A program made the position numbers and the translations under genes. DNA of 64,000 nt from Maniola hyperantus (lineage: Eukaryota; Arthropoda; Insecta; Lepidoptera; Nymphalidae): the NCBI RefSeq assembly GCF_902806685.2, contig NC_048546.1, positions 12,509,891 through 12,573,890 on the forward strand, read 5' to 3'. Each line of letters starts with the position of its first letter. Positions within the stretch are counted from its first letter, which is position 1. Below the pieces are notes generated by a model that ran no database searches, was not told the origin of the DNA, and saw only the letters and a program-made list of their open reading frames with translations. Positions 40,729-51,654 of the stretch are shown piece after piece.

Positions 40729-41578
40729 AGGTATAAACGAGGGCTCAGAAACGAATTCACATCACTCAAGTGGCTTGGTTTGCACACATATACACATGTG
40801 TGTTCTTATTACGAAATGTAGAAAAAAGTTTTACAGTGTTAACAACTTCAGTTTATTAGAAACCTTAATTTGCACATAAAGTTAAATGACGATTGCAAAA
40901 TATTGACATCGACAATAAATTTAAATTCGAATTTATCAAATGACAACAAAAAAAATTACTCTAAAGTATAACTTAGCAGCTAAGCAATAAGTCTAAATAT
41001 TTGAGTAATTTGAAATAAGCTTTTTGGCTGATATTTTTCGGCCCACATTTGAACACTGAACCTTCTGAGATCCGGTTGATTTAAAAAAAAATGAAATTTT
41101 TCGTTTTATTTAAATTTTTTTCTCTATTTATCATGAAAAAAACTAAAGCAATATCATACCTATTCCTTCGAACGTACAACCTACTATTTTCAGAGGATAA
41201 GCCAATGTACAAATCCCTTTATACGGTTGTTAGCTAGGGCTGGTCAGTTTTACCCCACGGAAGCCGAAGGGAACGCGGAGTGCTTATCAATTAAGCCAAC
41301 AAAGCCTTATTATACCATTGTCTTTGCAGGAATTCATGACGAATTCTAGGTACGTTGTAAATATTAAACAATGCAAAATTTTAAAAGAATTGATTAGTCA
41401 TAAGTATAGGCAGTTTGAGATGGTTTCGCCTATATTTCGTCTGTAGTCCGTCTGTCCGTCGATCCGTCTGTTGGTGTGTTAAATATTGATGTGTGGTTTA
41501 TTTCAAAAAATTATATGAAAAAAAATGAATAGCCTAAATGTATATGTACGCGCAAAACTTCGACAAAAGAAAAAAAAA
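40729..41578. other. No gene recognised
   Basis: Mostly AT-rich. TCCGTCTGTCCGTCGATCCG near 41448 is simple-sequence-like. Confidence 0.5.
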
Positions 41579-41615
41579 TCCAGTTTGGTGTAGTGGTTCA
41601 CTGCACCAAACTGGA
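41579..41615. other. Perfect hairpin, 13-bp stem
   Basis: ATCCAGTTTGGTG and CACCAAACTGGAT around a 12-base loop. Confidence 0.7.
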
Positions 41616-41734
41616 TAATATCGTTAATATCAACAAATATCATTTCATCAGGTGTTTTATGTCAAGTGCAATTGCCAACGGATTAAGTAGGTCGAGTGTC
41701 CGACCGGTATAATTTTCATCGCTACGGGATGAGC

Positions 41735-41900
41735 AATTAACTAGATAAACAGACCGGCTTTACTCGGTTGCATGCATATGCAAATCAGGGCCATGTTACC
41801 CCCAATGAACTCGTTACCCGATCCGACGTAATGGCTCGAAAATGAGACGCGCGCTGCACTATGAATAATTCTGGTAAGGTATTTGATAGAGTGATGTAAA
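41735..41900. repeat. Low-copy segment P, 41-kb copy
   Basis: GTTACCCCCAATGAACTCGT is repeated at 42235-42255. TAATGGCTCGAAAATGAGAC with ATGAATAATTCTGG is repeated at 54452-54510. Not a recognised transposon. Confidence 0.65.
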
Positions 41901-42034
41901 GCTGGGAACAGACTGAGGTTATTAGGGGATTTTTAGCCCTGATAACCCCTACCATTATGTAATTAAAGAAAAGAAAATGGGTCGTGATTCTCAGAAATGA
42001 GGAATACGACGTAGAGCGAAAGATATTCCGGTTT

Positions 42035-42190
42035 TGACCCGTCCAGGCTTCGCTCGAATCGAATGTAATTCCTAAAAACTCTTTATGATTGGAGGTCTAC
42101 GTTAAACAGACTCTACATGCAAAATCTCAAATTTCTAGATCTAGTGATTTAAAATGTAATGTTAGTCAGTCAGTTCATCTTTTTATGTAA
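42035..42190 (+). mobile_element. Family C copy
   Basis: GACCCGTCCAGGCTTCGCTC, CCTAAAAACTCTTTATGATT, CAGTCAGTTCATCTTTTTAT. Confidence 0.5.
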
Positions 42191-42193
42191 CGA

Positions 42194-42263
42194 ATAGCTA
42201 GATAAATAGACTGGGCTTAGTCGGCAAATCAGGGCGATGTTACCCCCAATGAACTCGTTATCC
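42194..42263. repeat. Low-copy segment P, local second copy
   Basis: CTAGATAAATAGACTGGGCT to CCCCCAATGAACTCGTTATC repeats 41735-41815 with small deletions. Confidence 0.65.
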
Positions 42264-42430
42264 GTAACCACAAATTCACGGTTTTCAGATTTGTTCCCCT
42301 AATGTCTGCTATAAGACGTACCTACCTGTCAAATCTCATGATTCTAGGTCAACGGGAAGTACCCTGTAGGTTTCTTGACAGACAGACAACAAAGTGATTC
42401 TATATAAGGGTTTCGTTTTTCCTTTGTAGA
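42264..42430 (+). mobile_element. Family D 3' half
   Basis: AACCACAAATTCACGGTTTT, CTACCTGTCAAATCTCATGA, ACAACAAAGTGATTCTATA. Confidence 0.8.
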
Positions 42431-42478
42431 ACAAATCACGAAGCCAGTTGATACTAAGATTTTTACGATGTAGTCCAA

Positions 42479-42575
42479 GCTTGAATATAATTTTATCTCC
42501 ATACGGTTGCAGGCGAATAGATGGTTCGGACATAATTAGTCTGCCGGGGGTGTCATTTTCATAAAATATATCCAG
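42479..42575. repeat. Low-copy segment P, second block
   Basis: GAATATAATTTTATCTCC and GCGAATAGATGGTTCGGA match 54520-54606, the continuation of the P segment there. Confidence 0.6.
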
Positions 42576-42775
42576 CTGAAATTGTGCTGAAATTTGAGTT
42601 AGCGCTCATTTTGTGCTCTATTATGAGTGTAAAATGCTCGTAGGTAATTTATTTTAACGCTGGTTTTATTCTCTAAAGAACATCAAATGAATGCTAATTT
42701 TTAAATAGGTGCCTATTTTTTATATTCAAAACTAGCTTATGCCCGTAACTTCGTCCGCGTGGACTACACAAAATT

Positions 42776-42962
42776 CAAAATTCAAATAATTTATTTAAAA
42801 TAAGTATGTAATAAATTATTATTTTTGATTGACAGGTGTTGTATTTGTAAGATAATATAGTGGGGATAATCATTACGCAAACTTAAAACTAAAGCTACGA
42901 GGGTTCCGATCGCGACCAGGTCTGAGAAGAGCCCACAACAAACTCAGCCGGGTAAACACAAG
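42776..42962. mobile_element. Insertion with CTACGAGGGTTCC block inside family A
   Basis: TTCAAATAATTTATTTAAAA start, AAAGCTACGAGGGTTCC, then AGAAGAGCCCACAACAAACT and CAGCCGGGTAAA. ACACAAA flanks both sides, a likely short target duplication. Resembles a lepidopteran LINE/SINE 3' end from memory. Confidence 0.6.
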
Positions 42963-43043
42963 ACACAAATGTCAAACCCCGATTTAACCACGTCGGGGGT
43001 TACATTTTCAAAAATCCTTTCTTAGCGTGTCTACGTCATAATA

Positions 43044-44078
43044 GGATTCAGGGAAAAGCACTCGACAATCGATCAAGTACACAGAATAACAAATATAATT
43101 GAAAGAACACTAGAAGAAAAGAAAGTCTGTTCAACCGTATTTCTTGATGTAGCACAAGCCTTTGATAAAGTCTGGCATGAAGGTCTTGTTCAGAAACTTA
43201 AAGTATTACTTCCTCAACCATTTGCAAACATATTAGAATCATATATATCTGATAGAGTATTTCGAGTGAGGCAAGAGGAAGCTTACTCCAAACTCAAGGT
43301 GATCAAAGCTGGAGTACCTCAAGGAAGCGTTCTGGGACCTGTCCTTTATCTCCTGTACACGTGTGATCTTCCACAACCCGATCACAATACCATCGCTACT
43401 TTTGCCGATGATACTGCTATCATAGCTGTGGGTAATACTCACCAGGTGGCATCGGGAAAAGTTCAAATAGCTCTAAATGAACTACATAAATGGATGAAAA
43501 AATGGAGAATAAGACTTAACGATTCCAAGTCTGCCCATATTGATTTTACTAATAAAATACCAAAATATTATCCCATTTATATTGACTAACAAAAGATACC
43601 CTATGCTAACACGGCAAAATATCTTGGAATGACTCTTGACAGTAAGCTACGCTGGAAAGCACATGTCAAGAAGAAAAAAGAAGAGCTAGAGTTACGGTAC
43701 AAAAAATTGTACTGGCTCATAGGCAGAAACTCATCACTGTCAACTAAAAATAAGATACTATTATACAAACAAGTCCTAATGCCAGTGTGGACTTATGGTA
43801 TCCAATTGTGGGGCTGTACCAGAAAGACCAATTTACTAATAATTCAGCGATTCCAAAATAAAGTGCTTAGGGGTATCGTCAATGCACCCTGGTACGTCAG
43901 GAATGTAGACATTCATCGCGATCTCCAAATGGGCTTCGTGGACACAGCTATTAGCAAACACGCTAAATCCCACGAACGCAGGCTCCATGAACATGTTAAC
44001 GTCGAAGCTATCCAGCTCCTCGACAACACAGACCTAATACGTAGACTTAAGAGGACTAAGCCTTTTGAGCTAGTGTAG
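43044..44078 (+). pseudogene. Jockey-clade LINE reverse transcriptase, 5'-truncated
   Basis: One plus-strand frame runs from GFREKHSTIDQVHRIT through VFLDVAQAFDKVWH (RT block with the catalytic Asp), AGVPQGSVLGPVLYLLY, and ATFADDTAI (the FADD active-site motif). It ends with RRLKRTKPFELV and TAG. An in-frame TAA at 43587-43589, just before QKIPYANTAKYLGM, breaks the frame. After it the C-terminal region (YGIQLWGC, NKVLRGIVNAPWY) is intact. The endonuclease and N-terminal RT are missing, the usual 5' truncation of target-primed reverse transcription. The conservation otherwise suggests a fairly young insertion. Together with its 3' UTR to 44350 it interrupts a family A element. Confidence 0.93.
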
Positions 44079-44350
44079 TTATAGTGAAAGTGTAGTGCTA
44101 GTGCAAATCAAAGATCACACGAACAAAGTGAAAGCATAGTGCTAGTGCAATTTAAAGAACACAAGAACAAAGTGTCTTCCAATAAGGAATCTTAACTATA
44201 AACTAAGCTAAGTCAATGGACAGATTCTTAGGTATAAGTACGTTTATAAGGTTAGGTTAATATAATATTGCTTATTAGCCTCTTTCATAGGCTAGATTGT
44301 AATGGTAGTAAAGTACTGGTGACAGTGCTTTACGACAAAAAAAAAAATAT
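44079..44350 (+). mobile_element. Jockey LINE 3' UTR with poly-A
   Basis: Contains a tandem pair of ~44-bp units (AGTGCTAGTGCAA at 44094 and 44138) and ends in an 11-12 base A-run at 44337-44348. Host sequence resumes with ATAATGGC, matching ATAATAG at the left junction (~7-bp target duplication). Confidence 0.88.
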
Positions 44351-44562
44351 ATATAATAATGGCTATATGCATGCCTCAGCCCGATCCATCCAGTGATTTG
44401 AGATGTGCGTTGATAGATCAGTCAGTTAGTCAATCAGTCACCATTTCATTTAATATAATTTTATGTAAATAATAAGTTAGAAATAGTTGTATCCTTGTTT
44501 TAGACTGCAGCATTCGTATACCTGATCAATAACATGATCAAGTATTATCATTTTATGAAATT

Positions 44563-44790
44563 AACTAGCTTATGGTCGCGACTTCGTCCGCGTGGACTAC
44601 ACAAATTTCAAACCTTCATTTCACCCCCTTAGGGGGTGAAGTTTCAAAAATCCTTTCTTAGCGGATGCTTACGTCATAATAGCTACTATCTGCATGCCAA
44701 ATTTCAACCCGATCCGTCCAGTAATTTGAGCTGTGCGTTGATACATCAGTCAGTCAGTCGGTCAGTCACCTTTTCCTTTTATATATTTAA
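44563..44790 (+). mobile_element. Family A copy, full length
   Basis: CTAGCTTATGGTCGCGACTT to CACCTTTTCCTTTTATATAT. Confidence 0.92.
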
Positions 44791-44817
44791 ATAAGCCTGG
44801 GTAGAAATCGTAAGTAG

Positions 44818-44960
44818 TAAGCGGCCAAGTGCGAGTAGGACTCGCGCACGTGTCCGCCATGCTGGCCCAGTGCAGATTGGCAGACTTCACACACCTTCAA
44901 GATCATTATGAAGTGATCGAAGGACAAACCAACAAACAGACACTTTTGTATTTATAACAT
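44818..44960. mobile_element. Mosaic of family D start, SINE-1 scrap and family B end
   Basis: 44818-44850 GCGGCCAAGTGCGAGTAGGA (D, plus), 44855-44912 GCTGGCCCAGTGCAGATTGG (SINE-1, minus), 44913-44955 TGATCGAAGGACAAACCAAC (B end, plus). The pieces abut. Confidence 0.65.
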
Positions 44961-45273
44961 TAGTAGAAATTCAAGAATTATTTTTTGAACAGGAACTATA
45001 TTTAAGATGCGGCAAATATTTCGCTTTTTCATAGTGCAAAATAAAAGAAAGATAGAATTTAATATTCAGTCAGAAGAGGTTCGGTTTACCGTTTTCGTCG
45101 CGTCAGCACTCGTCGACGGTCTACTACGGTCGCGGTGATCCAATAAAGATCGCAAGGCGCCATGCGGTCTTGCCGGGTGCTCTTTACGTGTTTTATAAAA
45201 GCTCGATGTGTGCATTTAAGGCCGAAATTAATAATTAATTCATACGTAAATCTGTCGATAAGTTACTTAGCAA
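44961..45273. other. No gene recognised
   Basis: 45060-45160 is GC-richer (GTCGTCGACGG-type) but has no clear feature. Confidence 0.45.
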
Positions 45274-45365
45274 AAAAAACCGGCCAAGTGCGAGTCAGAC
45301 TCGCGTACGAGGGTTTCGGAATGCAATTGTATTTTTTCGATATTTTGCACATAAATAGGTACTAT
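45274..45365 (+). mobile_element. Family D start
   Basis: CCGGCCAAGTGCGAGTCAGA, CGCGTACGAGGGTTTCGGAA, ATATTTTGCAC. 3' part missing. Confidence 0.8.
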
Positions 45366-45782
45366 GAAAGACATAACAGTACTGTTTATATTAATTTACT
45401 TCTAAAAAACATATTTTCCAAAGATACTAACATAATCTATTCTATTTAACATAAATTTTGTATCAACACGCTAAAAAAGAATAATAAATGTTGTAATTAG
45501 ATATTATTATCGTACCTATATGTTAACTAAAATTGTGTTATGAACATAATGCTATTCCAATTATTCGAATATATTAACCGGCGATATTTGAAGATTTATA
45601 GAAGCTATAATTTTCTAGATTTATAGTCGATTTAGGATGCCTATTACAGCATGAAGTGCACCACTAAAGCATATTTGGGCAAATATTATCGGTTAACAGA
45701 AATATTGCCTGCAGTATCGAAATTATAGTAGGGAAATATGTATGTATTGCGCGAGTAATATCCAGTAGACATAAATCTAAAG
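45366..45782. other. No gene or recognised repeat
   Basis: AT-rich. Confidence 0.5.
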
Positions 45783-45845
45783 ACGTGATAGCATAGTAGT
45801 TAAGACTCTGCCTTCTATTTGGGAGATCGGGGTTCGACCGCTCAA
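45783..45845 (+). mobile_element. tRNA-like SINE head
   Basis: GTGATAGCATAGTAGTTAAG and GGGGTTCGACCG with A/B box spacing. Body absent. Confidence 0.6.
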
Positions 45846-45857
45846 TGGAGCGACATT

Positions 45858-46000
45858 TGAGCCTCAATAGCTCAACCGGTATAGGAGTGGACTGAAAACC
45901 GAAAGGTCGACGGTTCAAACCCCGCCCGTTGCACTATTGTTGTACCTACTCCTAGCACAAGTCTGACGCTTAACATGGCTAATATTCTTTTAAAAAAAAC
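45858..46000 (+). mobile_element. SINE-2 copy with internal deletion
   Basis: AGCCTCAATAGCTCAACCGG, ACTGAAAACCGAAAGGTCGA, then directly TAACATGGCTAATATTCTTT. About 30 bp are missing before the tail. Confidence 0.88.
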
Positions 46001-46204
46001 ACCGTCGTTTAATGAATATTAAATAATGCAAATGGGAATTAAAATAATTAAGTATGTTTTGTATCACAATGATCGGATATTCTCTTTAAAATAACATGAA
46101 TTCGATATTTATGTTCGGCAGTCGCATGTTTATTGAACATCACGATTTTTGTTACGATAATATTTTACCTGTAGGGTTACCATACTTGTTTGGTATAATG
46201 GACA

Positions 46205-46345
46205 GTTTGTGTAATTCGTTACACACAATCACTAAACTAAAATTGCAGATCTGAACAATATATCTATTACTATCACTTTCATAGTGTCCCCTGCGGTAAA
46301 GGATATATACCTACTATATACTAGACCAATCACTTTAGTTTGTAA
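46205..46345. mobile_element. MITE, second copy of the 24280-24435 family
   Basis: GTTACACACAATCACTAAAC, TATCTATTACTATCACTTTC, and CTGCGGTAAAGGATAT. The right arm is eroded. Confidence 0.6.
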
Positions 46346-46365
46346 TGAGTCCATTGAGTAGGTAA

Positions 46366-46775
46366 TGACGTATGGAGCGGAAACATGGACTGACAGTATA
46401 TTGGCCTCGTCCATAAATTTAAAGACGCTATGGAGCGAGCTATGTTGGGTAGGTAAGGATAAAATCTGAAACGAGGTAATTCGCAGAAGAACAAAATTGA
46501 GCGCCATAGCTCACAGGATTAGCAAGCTGAAGTGGCAATAGGCATATGTCATGTTTGCCGCAGAAACGACGGCCGATGGGGCCGACGTGTTTTGGGGTGG
46601 AGATAACGTACCGGTAAGCGCAGTATAGGACGCTCAGCCCGCTGAACCAAAGACCTGAAGAAGGTAGTGGGAAGTGGGGGGATTAGGAAGACGGAGGACC
46701 GTGTTTGGTGGCGTGCTCTTGAAAAGGCTCTTGGAAAGGTCCAGCAGTAGACGCATATGTGGACAGCTGATGGAT
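46366..46775 (+). pseudogene. RTE-type LINE C-terminal region
   Basis: Across frames: YGAETWT-like, RRRTKLSAIAHRISKLKWQ, RWGRRVLGWR, RTGKRSIGRS, and KVVGSGWIRKTEDRVWWRAL. All are parts of an RTE ORF end with several frameshifts and stops. Ends GTCCAGCAGTAGACGC. Same subfamily as 7315-7465. Confidence 0.75.
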
Positions 46776-47187
46776 TGGATTAAATTGGAAGTTGGTTTAG
46801 TATAAAGATCGTGTACATCACTACAGATTTAGCCGTAATTTAATATTAAATTTATTGTCCTTGTTCTCTGAAAATATTATAGATATTAAAAGCTATCGTG
46901 GAATCGTGGACACGTATTTTCCAACTTGCTCACGTAAGCAATTTGTTTTATTGTTAATATAAAAAGCAGATTGGAAAGATTTTTCTTTTAAATCCGTTCA
47001 TTTATTTTTCCACTCCAAACATGTTACCAACTAACTTGAAACAACTAAATAAATATGTAAAGAGAAAATATTGTGACTAAAAGAAAAGTTTTTCTTTTGA
47101 CTTCGATGTCTATTGACTAATGTATAGCAGTTATAAGCTAGTACAACAAAGAAGTAGTTGTAGAACAAAGGCTTCTAACAATGCGTG
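46776..47187. other. No gene recognised
   Basis: Unassigned, AT-rich. Confidence 0.5.
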
Positions 47188-47465
47188 TTGAAGGCATGGT
47201 CGCTAACTATGGGCCTTATTAGTAAGCTCAGAGTCATTCAATGGGCGTTGGGGAGAGATACGCTTAGTTCTCTACGTGATTAAATCAGATATGAGGAGAT
47301 TCATTGGAGAACCAGAGTAGCCGACATAGTTCAACAGGTTGTGAAGCTGTGGCAATGGACAGGACACATAGTCACATGGACAGAAAATGCAGCTTGCAGA
47401 CACCCACTGGATGGACAGTTATCAAACGTGTCGCAGGGAGCCACTGGATTAATAGGTAGATACTA
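47188..47465 (+). pseudogene. RTE-type LINE C-terminal fragment
   Basis: SLTMGL-like start, KLRVIQWALGRDTL, CAATGGACAGGACACATAGT (QWTGHI), ending VAGSHW. Several frame breaks. Confidence 0.7.
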
Positions 47466-47564
47466 CTTATCTACTTATTCAAAAAAAGTTTGTTTCAGAT
47501 TGAAACGAATAGTTTAATGGTTATATTCAAACGTGTTATGTACTCACTCAATAAAGGAAGTCTG

Positions 47565-47720
47565 CGAGATAGTCCTATAAAAATTCTGAGTCCAACAGCA
47601 TAATCCTGATGCTGCTGGGTTACTGCCCTCTGCCCGTCTAAATTATTGAGATTCAGGAACAGTTCATAATGAATTGATATTGTAGGCTAATTAATACCTA
47701 GTAGGATCGCGCACCTGGAT
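47565..47720. repeat. CCTGATGCTGC repeat, single unit
   Basis: GATAGTCCTATAAAAATTCT, AATCCTGATGCTGC, TCATAATGAATTGATATTGT. Related to the array at 54870-55320. Confidence 0.6.
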
Positions 47721-47764
47721 CATTCAAGCCAGCCGAACTCACTCATAAATCCTAGCAGACTACC

Positions 47765-47868
47765 CAGGTCAGCGAGGATTTCGGGGTGTCAAAGTCTCTA
47801 CAAGAAACTTATGTCCAGCAGTAGACGTAGACATATATCGTTGGACGATAATGATGATTATAAGGTTT
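47765..47868 (+). mobile_element. RTE-type LINE 3' end
   Basis: TCTCTACAAGAAACTTATGT, CCAGCAGTAGACGTAGAC, GATAATGATGATTATAAGG. Confidence 0.6.
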
Positions 47869-47869
47869 A

Positions 47870-48078
47870 CTAGCTGACGCACTTCGTCCGCGTGGATTTA
47901 GGTTTTTAACATCAATCCCATGAAAACTCTTTAGTTTTCCGGAATAAAAAGTAGCCTATGTCACTCTCCATGTCTTTGACTATACCTATGCAAAAAATCA
48001 CATCAATTCGTTGCTCCGATGCGATGTGATTGAAGGACAAACCAACAAACAACCACACTTTCGCATTTATAATAAGGG
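47870..48078 (+). mobile_element. Family B copy, full length
   Basis: CTAGCTGACGCACTTCGTCC to CACACTTTCGCATTTATAAT. Confidence 0.88.
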
Positions 48079-48114
48079 CAGGTAGTTAGGTGCTGATGAG
48101 TGGTATGAAGAGCC

Positions 48115-48320
48115 AGGCAACACGCCATGATCGAGCGCTAAATAAGGTATTAAGCCATTTAAATGGAACGGTTTATTTATTTCATGAAACATGGTCACCC
48201 TCAATGAACTGGAGTTCCATATAGAGCATTGACGAATTTATCGTCGTTTACATGGATTTTAATTAAAACGCTCATCAGGGAAATTCCATCGCATTGACTA
48301 AATTGTGGGGCTTAAAAGCT
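48115..48320. repeat. Low-copy segment P, 48-kb copy
   Basis: CATGGTCACCCTCAATGAAC, GACGAATTTATCGTCGTTTA, TTTTAATTAAAACGCTC and GGGGCTTAAAAGCTG align in order with 52985-53125. Confidence 0.6.
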
Positions 48321-48396
48321 GTTGACAAGAAGGGATCGATTAAATTATAACTACGGCGATGTTATGGGCAATATTATTATTTTTGTTATAGGTAAT

Positions 48397-48628
48397 AAAA
48401 AAAACTGCCCAAGTGCGAGTCAGGCTCGCGCACCGAGGGTTCCGTACTACAGTCGTATTTTGCACGATACTTTACACGATACATTTTGCACGATACCTAA
48501 TTCAAAAACTATGATGCATAAAAATAAATAAAAATCTGTTTTAGAATGCACAGGCCTTTTCTTATGATAGGTAACCCTAAATTCACGGTTTTCAGATTTT
48601 TCCCCTTATGTCTGCTATAAGACCTACA
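48397..48628 (+). mobile_element. Family D copy, internally deleted
   Basis: GCCCAAGTGCGAGTCAGGCT, AAATCTGTTTTAGAATGCAC, TTCACGGTTTTCAGATTTTT. Confidence 0.85.
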
Positions 48629-48899
48629 GCGAAGCTGATGGTAAAATAGCGATTGAATACGAACTATTCTTTTGACTTATGTAAATCAAAAACGAAAATA
48701 AAGGAAAGCTAAATAATTATTTTCCTTTTAGGTTGTTGTTTATTAACAAAAGTTCTAGTAGCACTCGCATCACCAAAAAAAAAATTTTAAGGGCTTGTCA
48801 AAACTTTCAACAGTTTTCCAGATAAAGGCGTAAAATAAACACGTTGTGAAAAGTTAGTGAAAACCAATAATCGTACTTTGTTTCTTGTATACGGCGGTA

Positions 48900-49020
48900 G
48901 GAAATTCGGGATAAAGTTAGGAATCAGGTCCCCGGAGAGCTGGATTTATGACCGGGTTCGAAGTTTGCGGCAGAAGGTTTTGTTATTTTAAAAGGATCGC
49001 TATTCGTGACTCCGGAGTAG
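48900..49020. repeat. Low-copy segment P, block with CCCCGGAGAG
   Basis: GGTCCCCGGAGAGCTGGATT and GCGGCAGAAGGTTTTGTTAT match 53668-53735 in order. Confidence 0.55.
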
Positions 49021-49100
49021 GGACTATAATATATACTTCATAGAAAGCCGAAGTCAAACAATATCACAAAATAAAGTTAGTATCTTCTATCTATTTTTAA

Positions 49101-49745
49101 ATACGTATATCCGGAATTTCTCAGTGCACGTAAACCAAAGTCTTCGAACTATGATGACATAATATGGATTTGAGACATGGTCGCTAACTATGGGCCTTAT
49201 ATGAAGGCTCAGAGTCACTCAGCGGGCGATCGAAATCAAGAGAGCTATGCGTGGAGTTTGCCTAAGTGATTAAATCAGAAATTAGGATAACTACGTATAT
49301 CCGGAATTTCTCAGTGCTCGAAAACCAAAGTCTTCGAACTATGATGACATATGGATTTGAGACATGGACTCTAACTATGGGCCTCATAAGAAAGCTCAGA
49401 GTCACTCAGCGGGCGATCGAGATCGAGAGAGCTATGCGTGGAGTTTCTCTACGTGATAAAATCAGAAATTAGGAAATCTGTAAGAGAGCCAGAGTAACTG
49501 ACATAGCTCAGCGGGTTGCGAAGCTGAAGTGGCAATCGGCAGGACATATTATAGTCTGATAAACTAATAGAAATTGTCGGGGTCCCAAGGTGCTATAATG
49601 GCGATCTCGCATCGGAAAGCGCAGCGTTGGAAGACTCCCCACTAAGTTAAGATAAGATCAAAGGAGTCGCAGGGAGCCGAAGGAAAAATTTCATGTCGCT
49701 ATGTCCAGCAGTGGACATCTATCGGTTAGTAAAAATGATTATAAT
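49101..49745 (+). pseudogene. RTE-type LINE fragment with 190-bp tandem duplication
   Basis: Units 49101-49290 and 49291-49480 both contain CGTATATCCGGAATTTCTCA and TCACTCAGCGGGCGATCGA. The second gives YGFETWTLTMGLIRKLRVTQ, and RAMRGVSLRDKIRN follows. The downstream part (ACATAGCTCAGCGGGTTGCG, CGTTGGAAGACTCCCC, CCAGCAGTGGACATCTATCG) reaches the LINE end. Frameshifts abolish function. Confidence 0.8.
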
Positions 49746-49746
49746 C

Positions 49747-49906
49747 TACAGTGCGACAAGGCTCTCTTGGCACTTGAATGACATTGATAGGGGGCGCTGT
49801 TGAAGAACAAAGGTTTAGAATATTCAAACAAAAACAAAGGGGACTCTTAACGGCAACGTTAGTTCCGATTTTCGCCACGCGGCAAGATAGCCTTGTCGTA
49901 CTGTAC
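49747..49906. mobile_element. 158-bp MITE, second copy of the 33433 family
   Basis: TACAGTGCGACAAGGCTCTC and GATAGCCTTGTCGTACTGTA are inverted ends. It sits right after the LINE end. Confidence 0.8.
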
Positions 49907-50704
49907 CTATTATGATGGTATCATGTGGATATTGGTATTATGTATGTGACGTAACGCTATCCTTCTAATAAGAGCACAGCATTTACCACTGAGCCAGACA
50001 GGTCGTACCCACAGAATAAAAAAAACTTTGTTCCACGCGAACGAAATTGCTATAATGTTGCCTGTGCTTAACTTAATATAAACTTCTTTGCAAGTGCCTA
50101 TTAATGTGTATCAGTTAACCAGCCCAGTGAGCAGTGCAGACATGACAGTAGATTTATTCCGAGTCACCCACTTCCAACCCACTTCAAAGTTTTAATTAGC
50201 GGCCCGAGGAGCACCCAAGCAGCCGAGGAAGATTAGCGAAAAATGCTAAATGCAGAGCTTTTCAAATATTTTCGAGCGGACGACTTTGCGAGTTCATTAA
50301 AATAATTTATAACTGAACTGAGCAAACATAAACTATATAATTATTTAATTTCCAGTTTCATATTAATTAATCGGTGAACAATAATTCATGGTGCTGATTC
50401 TGAGCACACCTAAATTTTAGAATATTTGTATCCTCTTCTTACTAATGTAATATGAAGAGGACAGACACAGTTTGTTAGTTTTAAATTTAATTTAGAGCTG
50501 TCAAACTTCTTTAGCTGCCAGTCGCGAGCCTATTGTTTAAATTCTTAGGGTGCAATAAAATTTAGGGTCTTTAAATATAAAATTCATGCTCCGACCTTTT
50601 TTAGCAATATTAAAAATAAAAAGATGCAGATAATCTAAACTTAGTTTAGAGAAAGACAAGAAAATCGGCGCCAATGAGTGTTTTAGTCCAAGTCAAATCA
50701 TTCA
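49907..50704. other. No gene recognised
   Basis: A 40-bp scrap at 49968-50010 (CATTTACCACTGAGCCAGAC) may be an inverted SINE-3 head. The rest is unassigned. Confidence 0.45.
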
Positions 50705-50880
50705 CGACCTCCCTGGCGCAGTGGTGAGCGCTGTGATCTTATAAGGGGAGGAACCGGGTTCGATTACTGCCCCAGCAGGGGCAATTTGGGAATTTATAAT
50801 TTCTAAGTTATCGCTGGTCTAATCTAGTGCAAGTTTACGGCCGTGGCTTGTTACCAACTTACCACCATACAACCATACCA
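50705..50880 (+). mobile_element. SINE-3 5' half
   Basis: CTGGCGCAGTGGTGAGCGCT, AACCGGGTTCGATTACTGCC, TTACGGCCGTGGCTTGTTAC. The 3' half is missing. Confidence 0.88.
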
Positions 50881-50884
50881 CATA

Positions 50885-51125
50885 CAACGTGCCACCACCT
50901 ATAAGAGCACGGGTTCCTCACGTGGCTAAGTGCAGATTGGCAGACTTTATAATATTTTATCTTCGGTCTTCATACACCTATGGAGTACTCTTAGTTATGC
51001 TAAAATCTCCTCAAAGGTGTGTAAAGTCTGCCGATCCGCACTTGGCCAGCGGGGTGGACTATGGTCTACAAGCCCATCTTGTTCTGAGCGGAGACCCATA
51101 GTGAGCTGGCAATGGATTGAGATGC
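50885..51125. mobile_element. SINE-1 scraps in opposite orientations
   Basis: 50905-50950 carries an inverted piece (TGGCTAAGTGCAGATTGGCA). 51010-51125 is a plus-strand 3' half (CAAAGGTGTGTAAAGTCTGC to GAGCTGGCAATGGATTGAGA). Confidence 0.7.
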
Positions 51126-51654
51126 TGTATCGCCATGAGTTATCAATAAGATTTAATCTGGCGTAAAAAATATGAATATCCCGGATTACAAATTTTTTCA
51201 TCAATCAATCAAAAAGGTTGATATAACGGCACGACCTTTTCGATATTAATCCGGCCTATAGTTAATCTGTTCAGGCATATTTTTTTACGTCGTTTTTCGC
51301 CATTTTTCACTGAACCCAAATCAATGACCGATATTAATTACAAAACCAAAGATATTTAAAAGATAAATATTAGTGTCAGATGGGATAAAACAAACAAAAG
51401 AAAAAGGAGTATTTTTGGCCATTTCTCTTCGAAGTGGTAATTAAGCAAAGAACAGGTAGTTTAAATGCCTAAGGTCAAGTATTTTGTTATCGTCTCCCTT
51501 GTCTCAAAGAAGATCGGAAAATATAATATTATTATACCTACTTAAGTAGGTAGTTATGTAAAATCACACTATACCTACTTATAAAAAAGCACAGCTTAAG
51601 ATCAAATCAGGGTATGCCAAATACACTAGCGCAACTATAGCTCTGAATCCATAC
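51126..51654. other. No gene or recognised repeat
   Basis: Unassigned. Confidence 0.5.

Larger units (their letters stand above)
42731..44458 (+). mobile_element. Family A copy split by two insertions
   Basis: Pieces 42731-42775, 42963-43043 and 44351-44458 rejoin to one family A element. The first gap holds an unclassified repeat and the second a Jockey LINE. Confidence 0.88.

Noticed and set aside
40589..40879. 96-residue ORF with RNRTRDLPLIRP
   Set aside because: It is the translation of the SINE-3 tRNA-like head and body.
43239..43466. 75-residue minus-strand ORF
   Set aside because: Antisense shadow of the Jockey reverse-transcriptase frame.
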